Shown in pieces: positions 33,862 through 42,863 of a stretch of 64,000 nucleotides of DNA. The stretch is from Pedobacter glucosidilyticus (lineage in GTDB: Bacteria > Bacteroidota > Bacteroidia > Sphingobacteriales > Sphingobacteriaceae): positions 24,147 to 88,146 of the forward strand of contig NZ_DLHN01000012.1 in NCBI RefSeq assembly GCF_002483235.1. The letters run 5' to 3'. The first letter of the stretch is position 1. Each line of letters starts with the position of its first letter. The position numbers and the translations under genes are program-made. The notes beneath the pieces are model-generated. The model was not told the origin of the DNA. It saw only the letters and a list, made by a program, of their open reading frames with translations, and ran no database searches.

Positions 33862-34698
33862 TTATTTAAGTTGAAAAGGTTGTACAATATCCATATCGCC
33901 ATAATCCAGGTTCTCGCCAGCCATACCCCAAATAAAAGAGTAATTTGATGTACCAGCACCACTATGGATAGACCAAGATGGAGAGAATACAGCTTGCTCA
34001 TTAGTTAACCAAATATGACGTGTTTCATCTGGCTGACCCATGTAATGACAAACAGCTTGATTTTGCGGAACTTCAAAATAAAAATAAGCTTCCATTCTTC
34101 TGTTATGCGTATGTGCTGGCATAGTATTCCAAACACTACCTGTCTTAAGCTCGGTTAAACCCATTTGTAATTGACAAGTTTCTACTACAGAACTTACCAA
34201 TAGTTTACAAATTCTACGAGCATTACAAGTTTCTAAACTTCCCATCTCTACAATTTCTGCTTCATTAAGCGTTACTTTTTTAGTTGGGAATTTATGATGA
34301 GCAGGGGCAGAGTTGATGTAAAACTTTGCAGGCTCTTGTGAATTTGCCGAGCTAAAACTTACCTCTTTAGTTTCTTTACCAATGTATAAAGCTTCTTTAT
34401 AACCTAGTTCATAGCTAACACCATCAGCAACAACAGTACCTTTAGCGCCAACGTTAATAATTCCTAGCTCTCTTCTTTCTAAAAAGTAAGGCGCTTTTAA
34501 AGGATCAATAGTTTCTAAAACCAAAGTTTTATGAACTGGTAAAGCACCACCAACAATGTATCTATCATAAAGAGAATAAACCAAGCTTATTTCATCTTGC
34601 TGAAATAAATCAGGCATTAAAAACTCTTCTCTGATTCTGGTGGTGTCGTAATTTTTGAAATCTGCTGGATGCGCAGCGTATCTTTCTGTGTATTTCAT
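33862..34698 (-). CDS. kduI: 5-keto-4-deoxyuronate isomerase
   Basis: A 278-residue double-cupin enzyme, the same length as E. coli KduI. The metal ligands are in PAHTHNRRMEAYFYF and SWSIHSGAGTSN, giving the His-His-Glu-His set. It isomerises the open form of unsaturated uronates set free by GH88 or lyases to 3-deoxy-glycero-hexo-2,5-diulosonate. The start overlaps the LacI stop by four bases and kduD follows after 10 bases, so LacI-kduI-kduD is one operon on the minus strand. Confidence 0.95.
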   Translation of the reverse strand: MKYTERYAAHPADFKNYDTTRIREEFLMPDLFQQDEISLVYSLYDRYIVGGALPVHKTLVLETIDPLKAPYFLERRELGIINVGAKGTVVADGVSYELGYKEALYIGKETKEVSFSSANSQEPAKFYINSAPAHHKFPTKKVTLNEAEIVEMGSLETCNARRICKLLVSSVVETCQLQMGLTELKTGSVWNTMPAHTHNRRMEAYFYFEVPQNQAVCHYMGQPDETRHIWLTNEQAVFSPSWSIHSGAGTSNYSFIWGMAGENLDYGDMDIVQPFQLK

Positions 34699-35708
34699 AA
34701 CTTTTGAGTTGATTTTCTGATAATTAATTGTGGTAATATTTCAATATTTTGATATTGATCTGAGATTTCTTTACGCTGTACTTTTTCTAGTAATAAACTA
34801 GCTGCTGATTTACCCATCTCTGTACTAAACTGCTCTACTGATGTTATATCAAGTAATTCTGTAAAGGGTTCATTGGCAAAGCCTGCAACGCCAACCTGCT
34901 CGGGTACTAAAATGTGGTGTTGTCTTAAGCATAAAATTGCTCCTAAAGCAGAGTAATCTCCCGAAGCAAAAATGGCATCAAAATCTACCTTTTGTTTCAG
35001 TAGTTCTTCAACTGCTGCAATTCCTTTATCTTTTGTAAGCGTGTTTTCGATGATAAAATCTGGATTAAAAGCTATCTGATAATCTGCTAAAGCTTTTTTA
35101 TAGCCATTTAACCTATCCTGATAAATATTGATGTAAAGCGGGCCGCTAAAATGTATAATTTTTTGATAGCCTTGTTTGATAAGATGTTCCGTAACCTCGT
35201 AAGCTCCTTTAAAGTTATTATTCACCACTTGATTGCTTACCAAGTTGTTTAAAGCCCTATCAAACATCACAAAAGGGATTTTATTAGTTAAGATTTCTTG
35301 AAAAGAGCTTTCATTTTGTGTTTCTTTAGATATAGACATGATGATACCCGCAACGTTGTTACTCAGTAAAGTCTTCACATTATCTTCTTCATCTTTAACA
35401 CTTTCATTAGATTGGCAAATGATAACGTTGAAACCTTGCTGTTTTGCGATGGTTTCTACACCATGTATCACATTAGAAAAGAAAACACGATTGATACGGG
35501 GGACAATTAATCCTATTGTATTACTGTATCCTTTTTTTAGTTTTTGAGCAAAAGAATTTGGTTGATACCCCATCAATTTCGCTTGCTTTAAAACACTTTG
35601 TTTGGTAGCATCGCTAATTTTAGGACTATCATTTAATGCTCTGGAAACGGTTGAATAATTGGTATTCAACTCGCGAGCAATATCTTTTATGGTTACTTTC
35701 TTTGTCAT
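34695..35708 (-). CDS. LacI-family regulator of the kdu operon
   Basis: A 337-residue repressor. The N-terminal helix-turn-helix (VTIKDIARELNTNYSTVSRAL) and hinge (LMGYQPNSFAQKLKKG) occupy about 1-60; a periplasmic-binding-like ligand domain follows. It is the first gene of the kduI-kduD operon, so the likely inducer is a uronate breakdown product. A perfect CAAACGTTTG palindrome overlaps the -33 element of its promoter, the expected self-repression site. A second LacI-like gene is divergent from it. Confidence 0.92.
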   Translation of the reverse strand: MTKKVTIKDIARELNTNYSTVSRALNDSPKISDATKQSVLKQAKLMGYQPNSFAQKLKKGYSNTIGLIVPRINRVFFSNVIHGVETIAKQQGFNVIICQSNESVKDEEDNVKTLLSNNVAGIIMSISKETQNESSFQEILTNKIPFVMFDRALNNLVSNQVVNNNFKGAYEVTEHLIKQGYQKIIHFSGPLYINIYQDRLNGYKKALADYQIAFNPDFIIENTLTKDKGIAAVEELLKQKVDFDAIFASGDYSALGAILCLRQHHILVPEQVGVAGFANEPFTELLDITSVEQFSTEMGKSAASLLLEKVQRKEISDQYQNIEILPQLIIRKSTQKL

Positions 35709-35718
35709 TTAGGTTGCC

Positions 35719-35756
35719 CAAAGCTAAGCTATTTATTGTATTTGTGCAAACGTTTG
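35719..35756 (-). promoter_or_regulatory. kdu operon promoter with LacI-type operator
   Basis: On the minus strand TAGCTTTG (35726-35719) is an exact -7 element. TTTG at 35750-35747 lies 20 bases before it as the -33 element. That TTTG is one half of CAAACGTTTG (35747-35756), a perfect 10-base palindrome with the central CG typical of LacI-family operators. The predicted leader is only a few bases long. Confidence 0.65.
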
Positions 35757-35860
35757 TATTAAATATTTTGATACTGATTTGCCAAAACAATAAAATAAGC
35801 TTTTTAACAGTAGCAAAGCACTGCCTTCTAAATAAAAAGTAATATTTTTTGTTTTTATAT

Positions 35861-35878
35861 TATTTTTGTGCGCAAACG
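35861..35878 (+). promoter_or_regulatory. Promoter and operator of the second LacI gene
   Basis: TATTTTTG (35861-35868) is an exact -7 element. GTGCGCAAACG (35868-35878) begins at its last base and covers the expected transcription start. The motif recurs as GTGCGTAAACA at 36978 and GTGCGAACACA at 37082, suggesting control by the encoded regulator. The promoter also shows that the start must be ATG 35888 and not 35849. Confidence 0.6.
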
Positions 35879-35887
35879 CAAAGCAAT

Positions 35888-36958
35888 ATGAAAGATAAGA
35901 CAGTACGTATTAAAGATATAGCACTTAAAGCAAATGTATCTACAGGTACTGTGGACAGAGTTTTACATAAACGTGGTAGGGTGGCTAAAGATGTGGAAGA
36001 GAGAGTACTGCGGATTATTAATGAACTTAATTATGAGCCTAATTTAATGGCCAGAGCTTTAGGTTCGCAAAAAGTATACAGGTTTGCAGCTTTAATTCCA
36101 GATGCACAATTTGATGTTTATTGGTATGGACCTAAAGCAGGAGTAGAATATGCTTTTAAAGAGTTGAAGCAATTTGGTGTTGAGGTTAAAGTGTATTTAT
36201 TTAATCCGTACGAGGCTGATTCTTTTATAACCGCCGCAAAGCAATTAAATGCAGTCCAGCCCGATGGTGTTTTGCTTTCACCAATTTTTTATCGCGAGGC
36301 TTTACCATTCTTTGAACACTGGAAAGCACAAAATATACCCTTTGTGCTTTTTAATACAGAAATTACCGATCATCAACCGTTAAGTTATATTGGTCAAGAC
36401 TCTTATTTAAGTGGAATGTTAGCCGCAAAAATGCTTCAATATGGTTTGCCCGAACCTTGTAGTATTTTGATAGCACATTTTGATGAAGACATCAGTAATG
36501 CTGCCCATTTGGTAAAAAAGGAGAGTGGTTTTAGAAAATATTTTATACAAAACCAACTTCACGATTCTTATAAGTTGATAAAGGGAGAATTTAACAGCGC
36601 TCAGTTTTCTGTTTTTCATCAACAATTGAGTGATGTTATAGAAAATAACCCCGATTTAAAAGGTATTTACGTAACTACTTCTAAAGCTTTTGAAATTGCT
36701 GCTTATTTGAAAGAGCGTCATATTCATGATATTAAGATTGTTGGGTACGATTTGCTGCCTAAAAATGTACACTTCTTGAATAACGGTATGATTAGTTTCC
36801 TTATTAACCAAAACCCTAAAGGACAAGGTTATTGGGGTGTTCATCAATTAGCTAATCATTTGATTTTTAAAAAGGAGGTTGCTGTATTTAAGTATCTACC
36901 TTTAGATATTGTAACCAAAGAGAATCTCAACTACTTCTTAGATAAACCTGAGTATTAA
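35888..36958 (+). CDS. LacI-family regulator, probably of the hexosamine operon
   Basis: A 356-residue LacI-type protein. The DNA-binding part has VRIKDIALKANVSTGTVDRV, in which the VDRVLHKRG form differs from the VSRVLN of classic members and is usual in a Bacteroidota subgroup. LNYEPNLMARALGSQK is the hinge. The ligand domain (about 65-350) is of the periplasmic sugar-binding type. It precedes the NahK-transporter-NagB-GlmM-GalE operon on the same strand, and the operator motif at its own promoter recurs twice before that operon. The likely inducer is an amino sugar or derivative. Confidence 0.88.
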   Translation: MKDKTVRIKDIALKANVSTGTVDRVLHKRGRVAKDVEERVLRIINELNYEPNLMARALGSQKVYRFAALIPDAQFDVYWYGPKAGVEYAFKELKQFGVEVKVYLFNPYEADSFITAAKQLNAVQPDGVLLSPIFYREALPFFEHWKAQNIPFVLFNTEITDHQPLSYIGQDSYLSGMLAAKMLQYGLPEPCSILIAHFDEDISNAAHLVKKESGFRKYFIQNQLHDSYKLIKGEFNSAQFSVFHQQLSDVIENNPDLKGIYVTTSKAFEIAAYLKERHIHDIKIVGYDLLPKNVHFLNNGMISFLINQNPKGQGYWGVHQLANHLIFKKEVAVFKYLPLDIVTKENLNYFLDKPEY

Positions 36959-36977
36959 TTTTTTTACTTGTTAGTGT

Positions 36978-37101
36978 GTGCGTAAACAGTTAAAGTAACT
37001 TAGAATTATATCATATCTAATTGTTTTTGTGAGTTTTATTAGATTGTTTAAAAAATATTTAGAATTAATTTGCTTTTGTGTGTGCGAACACATTATATTT
37101 A
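36978..37101 (+). promoter_or_regulatory. Hexosamine operon promoter with two GTGCG operator motifs
   Basis: GTGCGTAAACA lies at 36978-36988 and GTGCGAACACA at 37082-37092. The second is part of TGTGT-GCGA-ACACA (37079-37092), an inverted repeat. It sits between TTG at 37070-37072 and TATATTTA at 37094-37101, which resemble -33 and -7 elements. A repressor bound there would block the operon, and the second site about 104 bases upstream could allow looping. Confidence 0.6.
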
Positions 37102-37144
37102 CTTTATAAATCTCACATGTGTAACGGCGCATGATTAAGTCAAT

Positions 37145-38266
37145 ATGAAAGCTAAAGCAAGGGCAGCAGACATCAAAAAAATAGTAGAGAACTTCTTAAT
37201 CTCTGGTGAAGTTGAAACTTCTGGTTTAAATTATGGTTCGGGGCATATTAACGATACTTATTGCTTGAATAACAAGCAGCCTCTTGAGCCTGATTATTTG
37301 TTACAACGCATCAATCATCATGTTTTTAAAGATGTATTGGCTTTAACGGATAATATTTATCTGGTATTAAACTATCTTAAAAATAAAATACAGCATTTAC
37401 CACATAGCGATTTGCAGGTATTAGAACTTATTCCAGCAAAAAATAAAATGCTTTATCATAAAGATGAAGATGGTAATTACTGGCGGATGTATGTTTTTAT
37501 AAAAGGGTCTAAAAGTTTTGATATTGTTGAAACAGAGCAACAAGCAGAAGAAGGAGGAAGAGCTTTTGGGCAGTTTCAGGCTTTGCTATCTGATATGAAT
37601 GCTTCCCTTTTAAGTGAAACTATTGTAGATTTTCATAATATTTTATTTAGGCTAGATAACTTCACTAAAGCCTTAAAAGAAAATAAAGCTGGTAGAGCTG
37701 CAACAGTGCAACATGAGGTAGATTTTATTTTGGCCCGAGTAGCCCAGATGCGCAGGATATATGACATGGGGCAGCAAGGTCTTCTACCTAAAAGAATCAC
37801 CCATAACGATACGAAGTTTAACAATATACTTTTCAATCAGGATGATAAAGCTATTTGTATTATTGATTTAGATACTGTAATGCCCGGTTATATAGCCTAT
37901 GATTTTGGTGATGCGATACGAACCATTATCAATACCGCTGCGGAAGACGAGGCTGATTTAAGTAAGATTAAATTAAACGTTCCTTTGTTTGAGGCTTATA
38001 CAAAAGGTTACTTGGCAGAGGCAGGTAAATTTTTAACCGTTGAAGAAGTTAAATCTTTGCTTTTAGGAGTTTTTCTACTTCCTTATATGCAGGCTGTGAG
38101 GTTTCTTACAGATTACTTGGAAGGCGACCATTACTTCAAAATTGCTTATCCAGAGCATAATCTGGTGCGTACCAAAGCACAATTGCACTTATTAAAACAG
38201 TTAGAAGAGCATGAAGCACAGCTACTTGAAATTATATCTACTTACAGTATTTATCAGCTAAAATAA
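37145..38266 (+). CDS. NahK-like N-acetylhexosamine 1-kinase family protein
   Basis: A 373-residue kinase of the aminoglycoside-phosphotransferase fold. The catalytic loop is THNDTKFNNILF and the metal motif IIDLDTVMPG, both as in NahK. The glycine-rich start reads NYGSGHINDTY. NahK phosphorylates GlcNAc or GalNAc at C1 using ATP. It is the first gene of an operon with a transporter, NagB-PIG-L, GlmM and GalE; the next gene starts after one base. Similar proteins are sometimes labelled mucin desulfatase, which lacks catalytic support. Substrate choice is inferred. Confidence 0.8.
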   Translation: MKAKARAADIKKIVENFLISGEVETSGLNYGSGHINDTYCLNNKQPLEPDYLLQRINHHVFKDVLALTDNIYLVLNYLKNKIQHLPHSDLQVLELIPAKNKMLYHKDEDGNYWRMYVFIKGSKSFDIVETEQQAEEGGRAFGQFQALLSDMNASLLSETIVDFHNILFRLDNFTKALKENKAGRAATVQHEVDFILARVAQMRRIYDMGQQGLLPKRITHNDTKFNNILFNQDDKAICIIDLDTVMPGYIAYDFGDAIRTIINTAAEDEADLSKIKLNVPLFEAYTKGYLAEAGKFLTVEEVKSLLLGVFLLPYMQAVRFLTDYLEGDHYFKIAYPEHNLVRTKAQLHLLKQLEEHEAQLLEIISTYSIYQLK

Positions 38267-38267
38267 T

Positions 38268-39545
38268 ATGCAACATCACGCAAATGTTCAAAAAGGTGTT
38301 AATCCTATCATCATGATAGGAGCCTTATTTTTTGTATTCGGGTTTATCACTTGGTTAAACTCGGTATTAATACCTTATCTTAAAATTGCTTGTCAGTTAG
38401 ATAATTTTGAGTCATACTTGGTAGCTTTTTCTTTTTACATTTCCTATTTAGTGATGGCAGTACCATCTGGTAAATTACTAAAATATACAGGCTATAAAAA
38501 GGGGATGAGCATAGGTTTGTTGGTGATAGCTTTAGGTGCATTAATATTTATCCCGGCCGCTTTAAGCAGAACTTATGGCGTTTTTCTATTAGGTTTGTTT
38601 ATACAAGGCACAGGTTTAGCTATTCTGCAAACAGCTTCTAATCCTTACATTACCGTATTGGGGCCGGCAGAAAGTGCTGCTAAAAGAATCAGTATTATGG
38701 GTATTTGTAATAAACTGGCTGGTGCTTTGGCGCCTATAGTTTTAGGTGCTGTTACTTTAAAAAATACCGATGCTATAGAACAGCAATTGCTTAACATGTC
38801 GGTTATCCAAAAGGAAACTGTTTTAAATGAACTATCTGCAAGGGTAATTATTCCTTATTTATTAATCGTAACTGCATTACTGCTATTGGCTTTTTGGGTT
38901 TATCGTTCTAGTTTACCCGAAATTAATACGGATGAAGAAGATGCGCAAACATTGGCAGCTAATGAAGGAAAAAAATCAATTTTACAATTTCCACACCTGA
39001 TAGTTGGTGCCATTGCTTTATTTCTATATGTAGGGGCAGAAGTTATAGCCGGAGATACCGTAATCAGCTATGGTGCCTCACAAGGCATCGCTTTATCAAC
39101 AGCTAAATACTTTACCACTGCAACTTTAATAAGCATGATTATAGGCTATTTAGTAGGTATCATTTGTATTCCAAAATACATCAATCAACAACAAGCTTTA
39201 ACTATTTGTGCGCTATTGGGTTTGGTGTTTTCTACGGCAGCTATTTTAACCTCGGGCTTTTTATCAGTAGTTTTTATTTCTTTGTTAGGTTTAGCAAATG
39301 CGCTAATATGGCCAGCTATTTGGCCTTTGGCTATGGCTAAATTAGGTCGGTTTACTAAAGAAGGCGCTTCCTTACTGATTATGGGTATTGCCGGCGGTGC
39401 TATTTTACCACTTTTATATGGTTACCTAGCTGATGTTTTAAATACCCAACAGGCTTACATCATCCTGATACCTTGTTACTTATTTATAGGTTATTTTGGG
39501 GTATATGGTTATCAATTAAAATCGTCTCATAAAAAATTATCATAA
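38268..39545 (+). CDS. FHS-family sugar MFS transporter (copy 2)
   Basis: A 425-residue permease with about 12 helices, paralogous to the one encoded at 28374-29642. Shared blocks include FGFITWLNSVLIPYLKIAC, LQTASNPYITVLGP and GAEVIAGDTVISYG. It lies one base after the kinase gene and one base before nagB copy 2, so transport and use of one sugar are probably coexpressed. GalNAc or GlcNAc is the likely cargo. The C-terminal ends of the two copies differ most. Confidence 0.88.
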   Translation: MQHHANVQKGVNPIIMIGALFFVFGFITWLNSVLIPYLKIACQLDNFESYLVAFSFYISYLVMAVPSGKLLKYTGYKKGMSIGLLVIALGALIFIPAALSRTYGVFLLGLFIQGTGLAILQTASNPYITVLGPAESAAKRISIMGICNKLAGALAPIVLGAVTLKNTDAIEQQLLNMSVIQKETVLNELSARVIIPYLLIVTALLLLAFWVYRSSLPEINTDEEDAQTLAANEGKKSILQFPHLIVGAIALFLYVGAEVIAGDTVISYGASQGIALSTAKYFTTATLISMIIGYLVGIICIPKYINQQQALTICALLGLVFSTAAILTSGFLSVVFISLLGLANALIWPAIWPLAMAKLGRFTKEGASLLIMGIAGGAILPLLYGYLADVLNTQQAYIILIPCYLFIGYFGVYGYQLKSSHKKLS

Positions 39546-39546
39546 C

Positions 39547-41472
39547 ATGTTAAGACTTAATTTATTAGAAGAAACCCGTTTTGAAAAATTACCCGTACAG
39601 GTTTTTGAAAATCCACAAACGGCTTCTATCCATGTGGCTCATAAAATTGCTCAGCTTATTAAAAATAAGAGTGCACAGGGCGAAAAAGTTGTTTTAGGTT
39701 TAGCAACGGGTGCAACTCCGGTTTTAGTTTATCAGGAGCTAATCAGGCTACATCAACAAGAAGGCTTAAGCTTTAAAAATGTTATCACTTTTAATCTGGA
39801 TGAATATTACCCTATGCAGCCAGATGCTTCTCAGAGTTATGTTCATTTCATGAAGCAGCAGCTATTCAATCATATCGATATTGATATGAACAATGTGCAT
39901 ATACCTGATGGGACTTTGCCTGAGGATGAAATAGCAGATTTTTGCCTAAGTTATGAGAAGAAAATTAACGATGCCGGAGGTTTAGATTTACAAATATTAG
40001 GAATTGGACGTACAGGGCATATTGGTTTCAACGAGCCAGGTTCTGCACCAAACTCGGGTACGCGTTTGGTAACCTTGGATGATTTAACCAGAAGAGATGC
40101 TTCCAGAGATTTTGGTGGTAAAGATAACGTACCTCGTAAAGCCATTACAATGGGAATTGGTACCATTTTTAAAGCTAGGGAAATTATCTTGATGGCTTGG
40201 AACGAGAAGAAAGCGGCCATAGTAAAGAAAGCCGTTGAGGGTGAAATATCATCTGAAGTACCAGCAACCTATTTACAGCTATCAGACCAAGTTACTTTTA
40301 TTTTAGATGAAGATGCGGCTTCTGCTTTAACACGTTTTCATTTGCCTTGGTTAGTAAAAGATTGTGTTTGGGATAAAACCTTAATCAAAAAAGCTGTCGT
40401 ATGGTTAGCTTCTACACTGCAAAAACCAATTTTAAAGCTTACCGAAGAAGATTATAACAATAATGGTATGGCACAACTGGCAACAGAGATGGGGCCGGTT
40501 TACAATATCAATATCGATGTATTTAACCAGATACAACATACCATTACCGGTTGGCCGGGTGGCAAGCCAGAGGCTGATGATTCGCAGCGACCAGAAAGAG
40601 CTTTGCCAGCTAAGAAAAGAGCTATTGTGTTTTCTCCGCATCCAGATGATGATGTGATTTCTATGGGAGGTACTTTTATCCGCTTGGCAGACCAAGGGCA
40701 TGAGGTACATGTGGCTTACCAGACTTCTGGAAATACCGCAGTTTGGGATGATGATGCCTTACGCTTTGTTGAGTTTACGATAGATTTCTTAAAATCTCAA
40801 GGTTTTGAAAGCAATAGCGAGCAGCTGGCTAAGCAATATCAGGAGATGAGAGATTTTATCCATCAGAAAAAACCTAATCAGGCAGATACCATTCCTTTAA
40901 GAACCATTAAAGGTTTAATCAGAAAAGGAGAAGCTATTGCAGGCGCTAGATATGCTGGTTTACCTGATGAAAATATACATTTCCAAAACTTACCTTTTTA
41001 CGATAGAAATAAAAGTACCAAGCAAGTTGATTATGAGGATGATATCCAAGAGACAATGGCTCTGTTGCAAAAAATAAAGCCTCATCAGGTTTTTGCTGCC
41101 GGAGATTTTGCCGACCCACATGGTACCCACAAGGTATGTTTTGATATCATTTATCAGGCTCTTAAACGCTTAAAGGAGACTGATGAATGGGTAAAAGATT
41201 GCTGGTTATGGTTATATCGTGGTGCATGGCATGAATTTGAAATACACGAAATAGAAATGGCAGTACCGCTTTCGCCTCAAGAAGTAGCTCGTAAGCGTAT
41301 GGCTATATTTAAGCATCAATCTCAAAAAGATATTCCTGTTTTCCCGGGTGATGATGCTCGTGAATTTTGGGTGAGGGCAGAAGAAAGAACCAGCGAAACA
41401 GCTCAACGCTATAATCAATTGGGCTTGGCAGAATATGAAGCTATTGAGGCTTTTGTACGTTTTAAATTTTAA
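39547..41472 (+). CDS. nagB: Glucosamine-6-phosphate deaminase fused to PIG-L deacetylase (copy 2)
   Basis: A 641-residue fusion paralogous to the product of 29668-31587 over its whole length. NagB part: LGLATGATPVLVY, FNLDEYYPM and GRTGHIGFNEPGS, again with threonine where E. coli has the triad aspartate. PIG-L part: SPHPDDD with HGTHK further on. The domain order and the linker WPGGKPEADDSQRPERA are conserved between the two copies. It is the third gene of the hexosamine operon, and glmM starts 9 bases later. Confidence 0.9.
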   Translation: MLRLNLLEETRFEKLPVQVFENPQTASIHVAHKIAQLIKNKSAQGEKVVLGLATGATPVLVYQELIRLHQQEGLSFKNVITFNLDEYYPMQPDASQSYVHFMKQQLFNHIDIDMNNVHIPDGTLPEDEIADFCLSYEKKINDAGGLDLQILGIGRTGHIGFNEPGSAPNSGTRLVTLDDLTRRDASRDFGGKDNVPRKAITMGIGTIFKAREIILMAWNEKKAAIVKKAVEGEISSEVPATYLQLSDQVTFILDEDAASALTRFHLPWLVKDCVWDKTLIKKAVVWLASTLQKPILKLTEEDYNNNGMAQLATEMGPVYNINIDVFNQIQHTITGWPGGKPEADDSQRPERALPAKKRAIVFSPHPDDDVISMGGTFIRLADQGHEVHVAYQTSGNTAVWDDDALRFVEFTIDFLKSQGFESNSEQLAKQYQEMRDFIHQKKPNQADTIPLRTIKGLIRKGEAIAGARYAGLPDENIHFQNLPFYDRNKSTKQVDYEDDIQETMALLQKIKPHQVFAAGDFADPHGTHKVCFDIIYQALKRLKETDEWVKDCWLWLYRGAWHEFEIHEIEMAVPLSPQEVARKRMAIFKHQSQKDIPVFPGDDAREFWVRAEERTSETAQRYNQLGLAEYEAIEAFVRFKF

Positions 41473-41481
41473 TTGTTTGAG

Positions 41482-42858
41482 ATGACATTAATAAAATCTA
41501 TATCAGGAATAAGAGGAACCATCGGAGGTAAAGCAGGCCAGGGGCTAACTCCGCCAGATATTTTAAAATTTACCGCTGCTTTTGGTAAATGGATGCTGTC
41601 TAAAACCAATAACCCGAAAATTGTAATTGGTAGAGATGCCAGAATTTCTGGTACTATGGTAAACAATTTAGTTACTGGTACTTTGCAAAGTTTGGGTATA
41701 GAGGTGATTGATTTAGGCCTTTCTACAACGCCAACAGTAGAAATAGCAGTTCCTTTGGAACATGCTGGTGGTGGTATTATTTTAACGGCAAGTCATAACC
41801 CAAAAGAATGGAATGCCCTAAAATTGTTAAACCATAAAGGTGAGTTTATTAGTGATGCTGATGGTAAAGAAGTATTGCAATTGGCAGAGCAAGAGTTTGA
41901 TTATGTAAATGTAGATCAACTAGGTGCTGTTTACTATAAAAATAATTATGTACAACAGCATATAAACATGATTTTAGATTTGCCTTTGGTTGATAGGGAA
42001 GCCATTAAAGCAGCAAATTTCAGTATTGTTGTAGATGCGGTAAACTCTAGTGGTGGCATATTTGTACCTCAGCTATTAAAAGCTTTAGGCGTAAATCAGG
42101 TTTACGAATTATTTTGTGAACCTAACGGGCATTTTCCTCATAATCCCGAACCTTTAGCAGAACACCTCACAGAACTTTCTGCTTTAGTTGTAGAAAAAAA
42201 GGCGCATTTAGGAATAGCTGTAGACCCAGATGTTGACCGTTTGTGTTTTGTTTGTGAAGACGGACAGATGTTTGGTGAAGAGTACACTTTAGTGGCTGTA
42301 GCCGATTATATTTTACAACACCAGCCAGGTGCTACGGTTTCTAACTTATCATCAACCAGAGCTTTAAGAGATATTACCAGAAATGCAGGAGAATCTTATT
42401 TCGCATCAGCAGTGGGTGAGGTAAATGTGGTTAACCTGATGAAAGAAAAAAATGCAGTTATTGGTGGCGAAGGTAATGGAGGTATCATTTATCCTGAATT
42501 ACATTATGGTAGAGATGCTTTGGTGGGTATAGCTTTATTTTTGACTCATCTGGCAAAAAAGAAAATCACGATTTCTGCTTTAAGAAAAAGCTATCCGGCT
42601 TATTACATGTCTAAAAATAAAATCACATTAAGTGCATCACAATCTATAGATGATATTTTGGAGCAATTGAAAAACAAGTATCAGCATGAGGATTGTAATA
42701 CCATAGACGGTTTAAAAATAGATTTTGAAAATCACTGGGTACATTTAAGAAAATCTAATACAGAACCTATCATTAGGGTTTATGCAGAAGCAACTTCTGA
42801 AGCAGCAGCAGAGGCAATTGCTCATCAAATCATAGAAGACGTAAAAGCATTATCATGA
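41482..42858 (+). CDS. glmM: Phosphoglucosamine mutase-type phosphohexomutase
   Basis: A 458-residue alpha-D-phosphohexomutase. The phosphoserine loop is ILTASHNPKEWN, the metal loop DPDVDRLCFV, the sugar loop GGEGNGGIIYPE and the phosphate loop RKSNTEPIIRVY. GlmM interconverts glucosamine 6- and 1-phosphate for UDP-GlcNAc synthesis. Placed between nagB and galE, it could also act on GlcNAc phosphates. ATG 41482 is preferred over the TTG at 41473. The stop overlaps the first galE start by four bases. Confidence 0.88.
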   Translation: MTLIKSISGIRGTIGGKAGQGLTPPDILKFTAAFGKWMLSKTNNPKIVIGRDARISGTMVNNLVTGTLQSLGIEVIDLGLSTTPTVEIAVPLEHAGGGIILTASHNPKEWNALKLLNHKGEFISDADGKEVLQLAEQEFDYVNVDQLGAVYYKNNYVQQHINMILDLPLVDREAIKAANFSIVVDAVNSSGGIFVPQLLKALGVNQVYELFCEPNGHFPHNPEPLAEHLTELSALVVEKKAHLGIAVDPDVDRLCFVCEDGQMFGEEYTLVAVADYILQHQPGATVSNLSSTRALRDITRNAGESYFASAVGEVNVVNLMKEKNAVIGGEGNGGIIYPELHYGRDALVGIALFLTHLAKKKITISALRKSYPAYYMSKNKITLSASQSIDDILEQLKNKYQHEDCNTIDGLKIDFENHWVHLRKSNTEPIIRVYAEATSEAAAEAIAHQIIEDVKALS

Positions 42859-42863
42859 TAAAT

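Noticed and set aside
28374..41472. The two inverted modules considered as arms of a composite transposon
   Set aside because: No transposase, terminal inverted repeats or target duplications are visible, similarity is at protein level, and the gene order within the modules differs.
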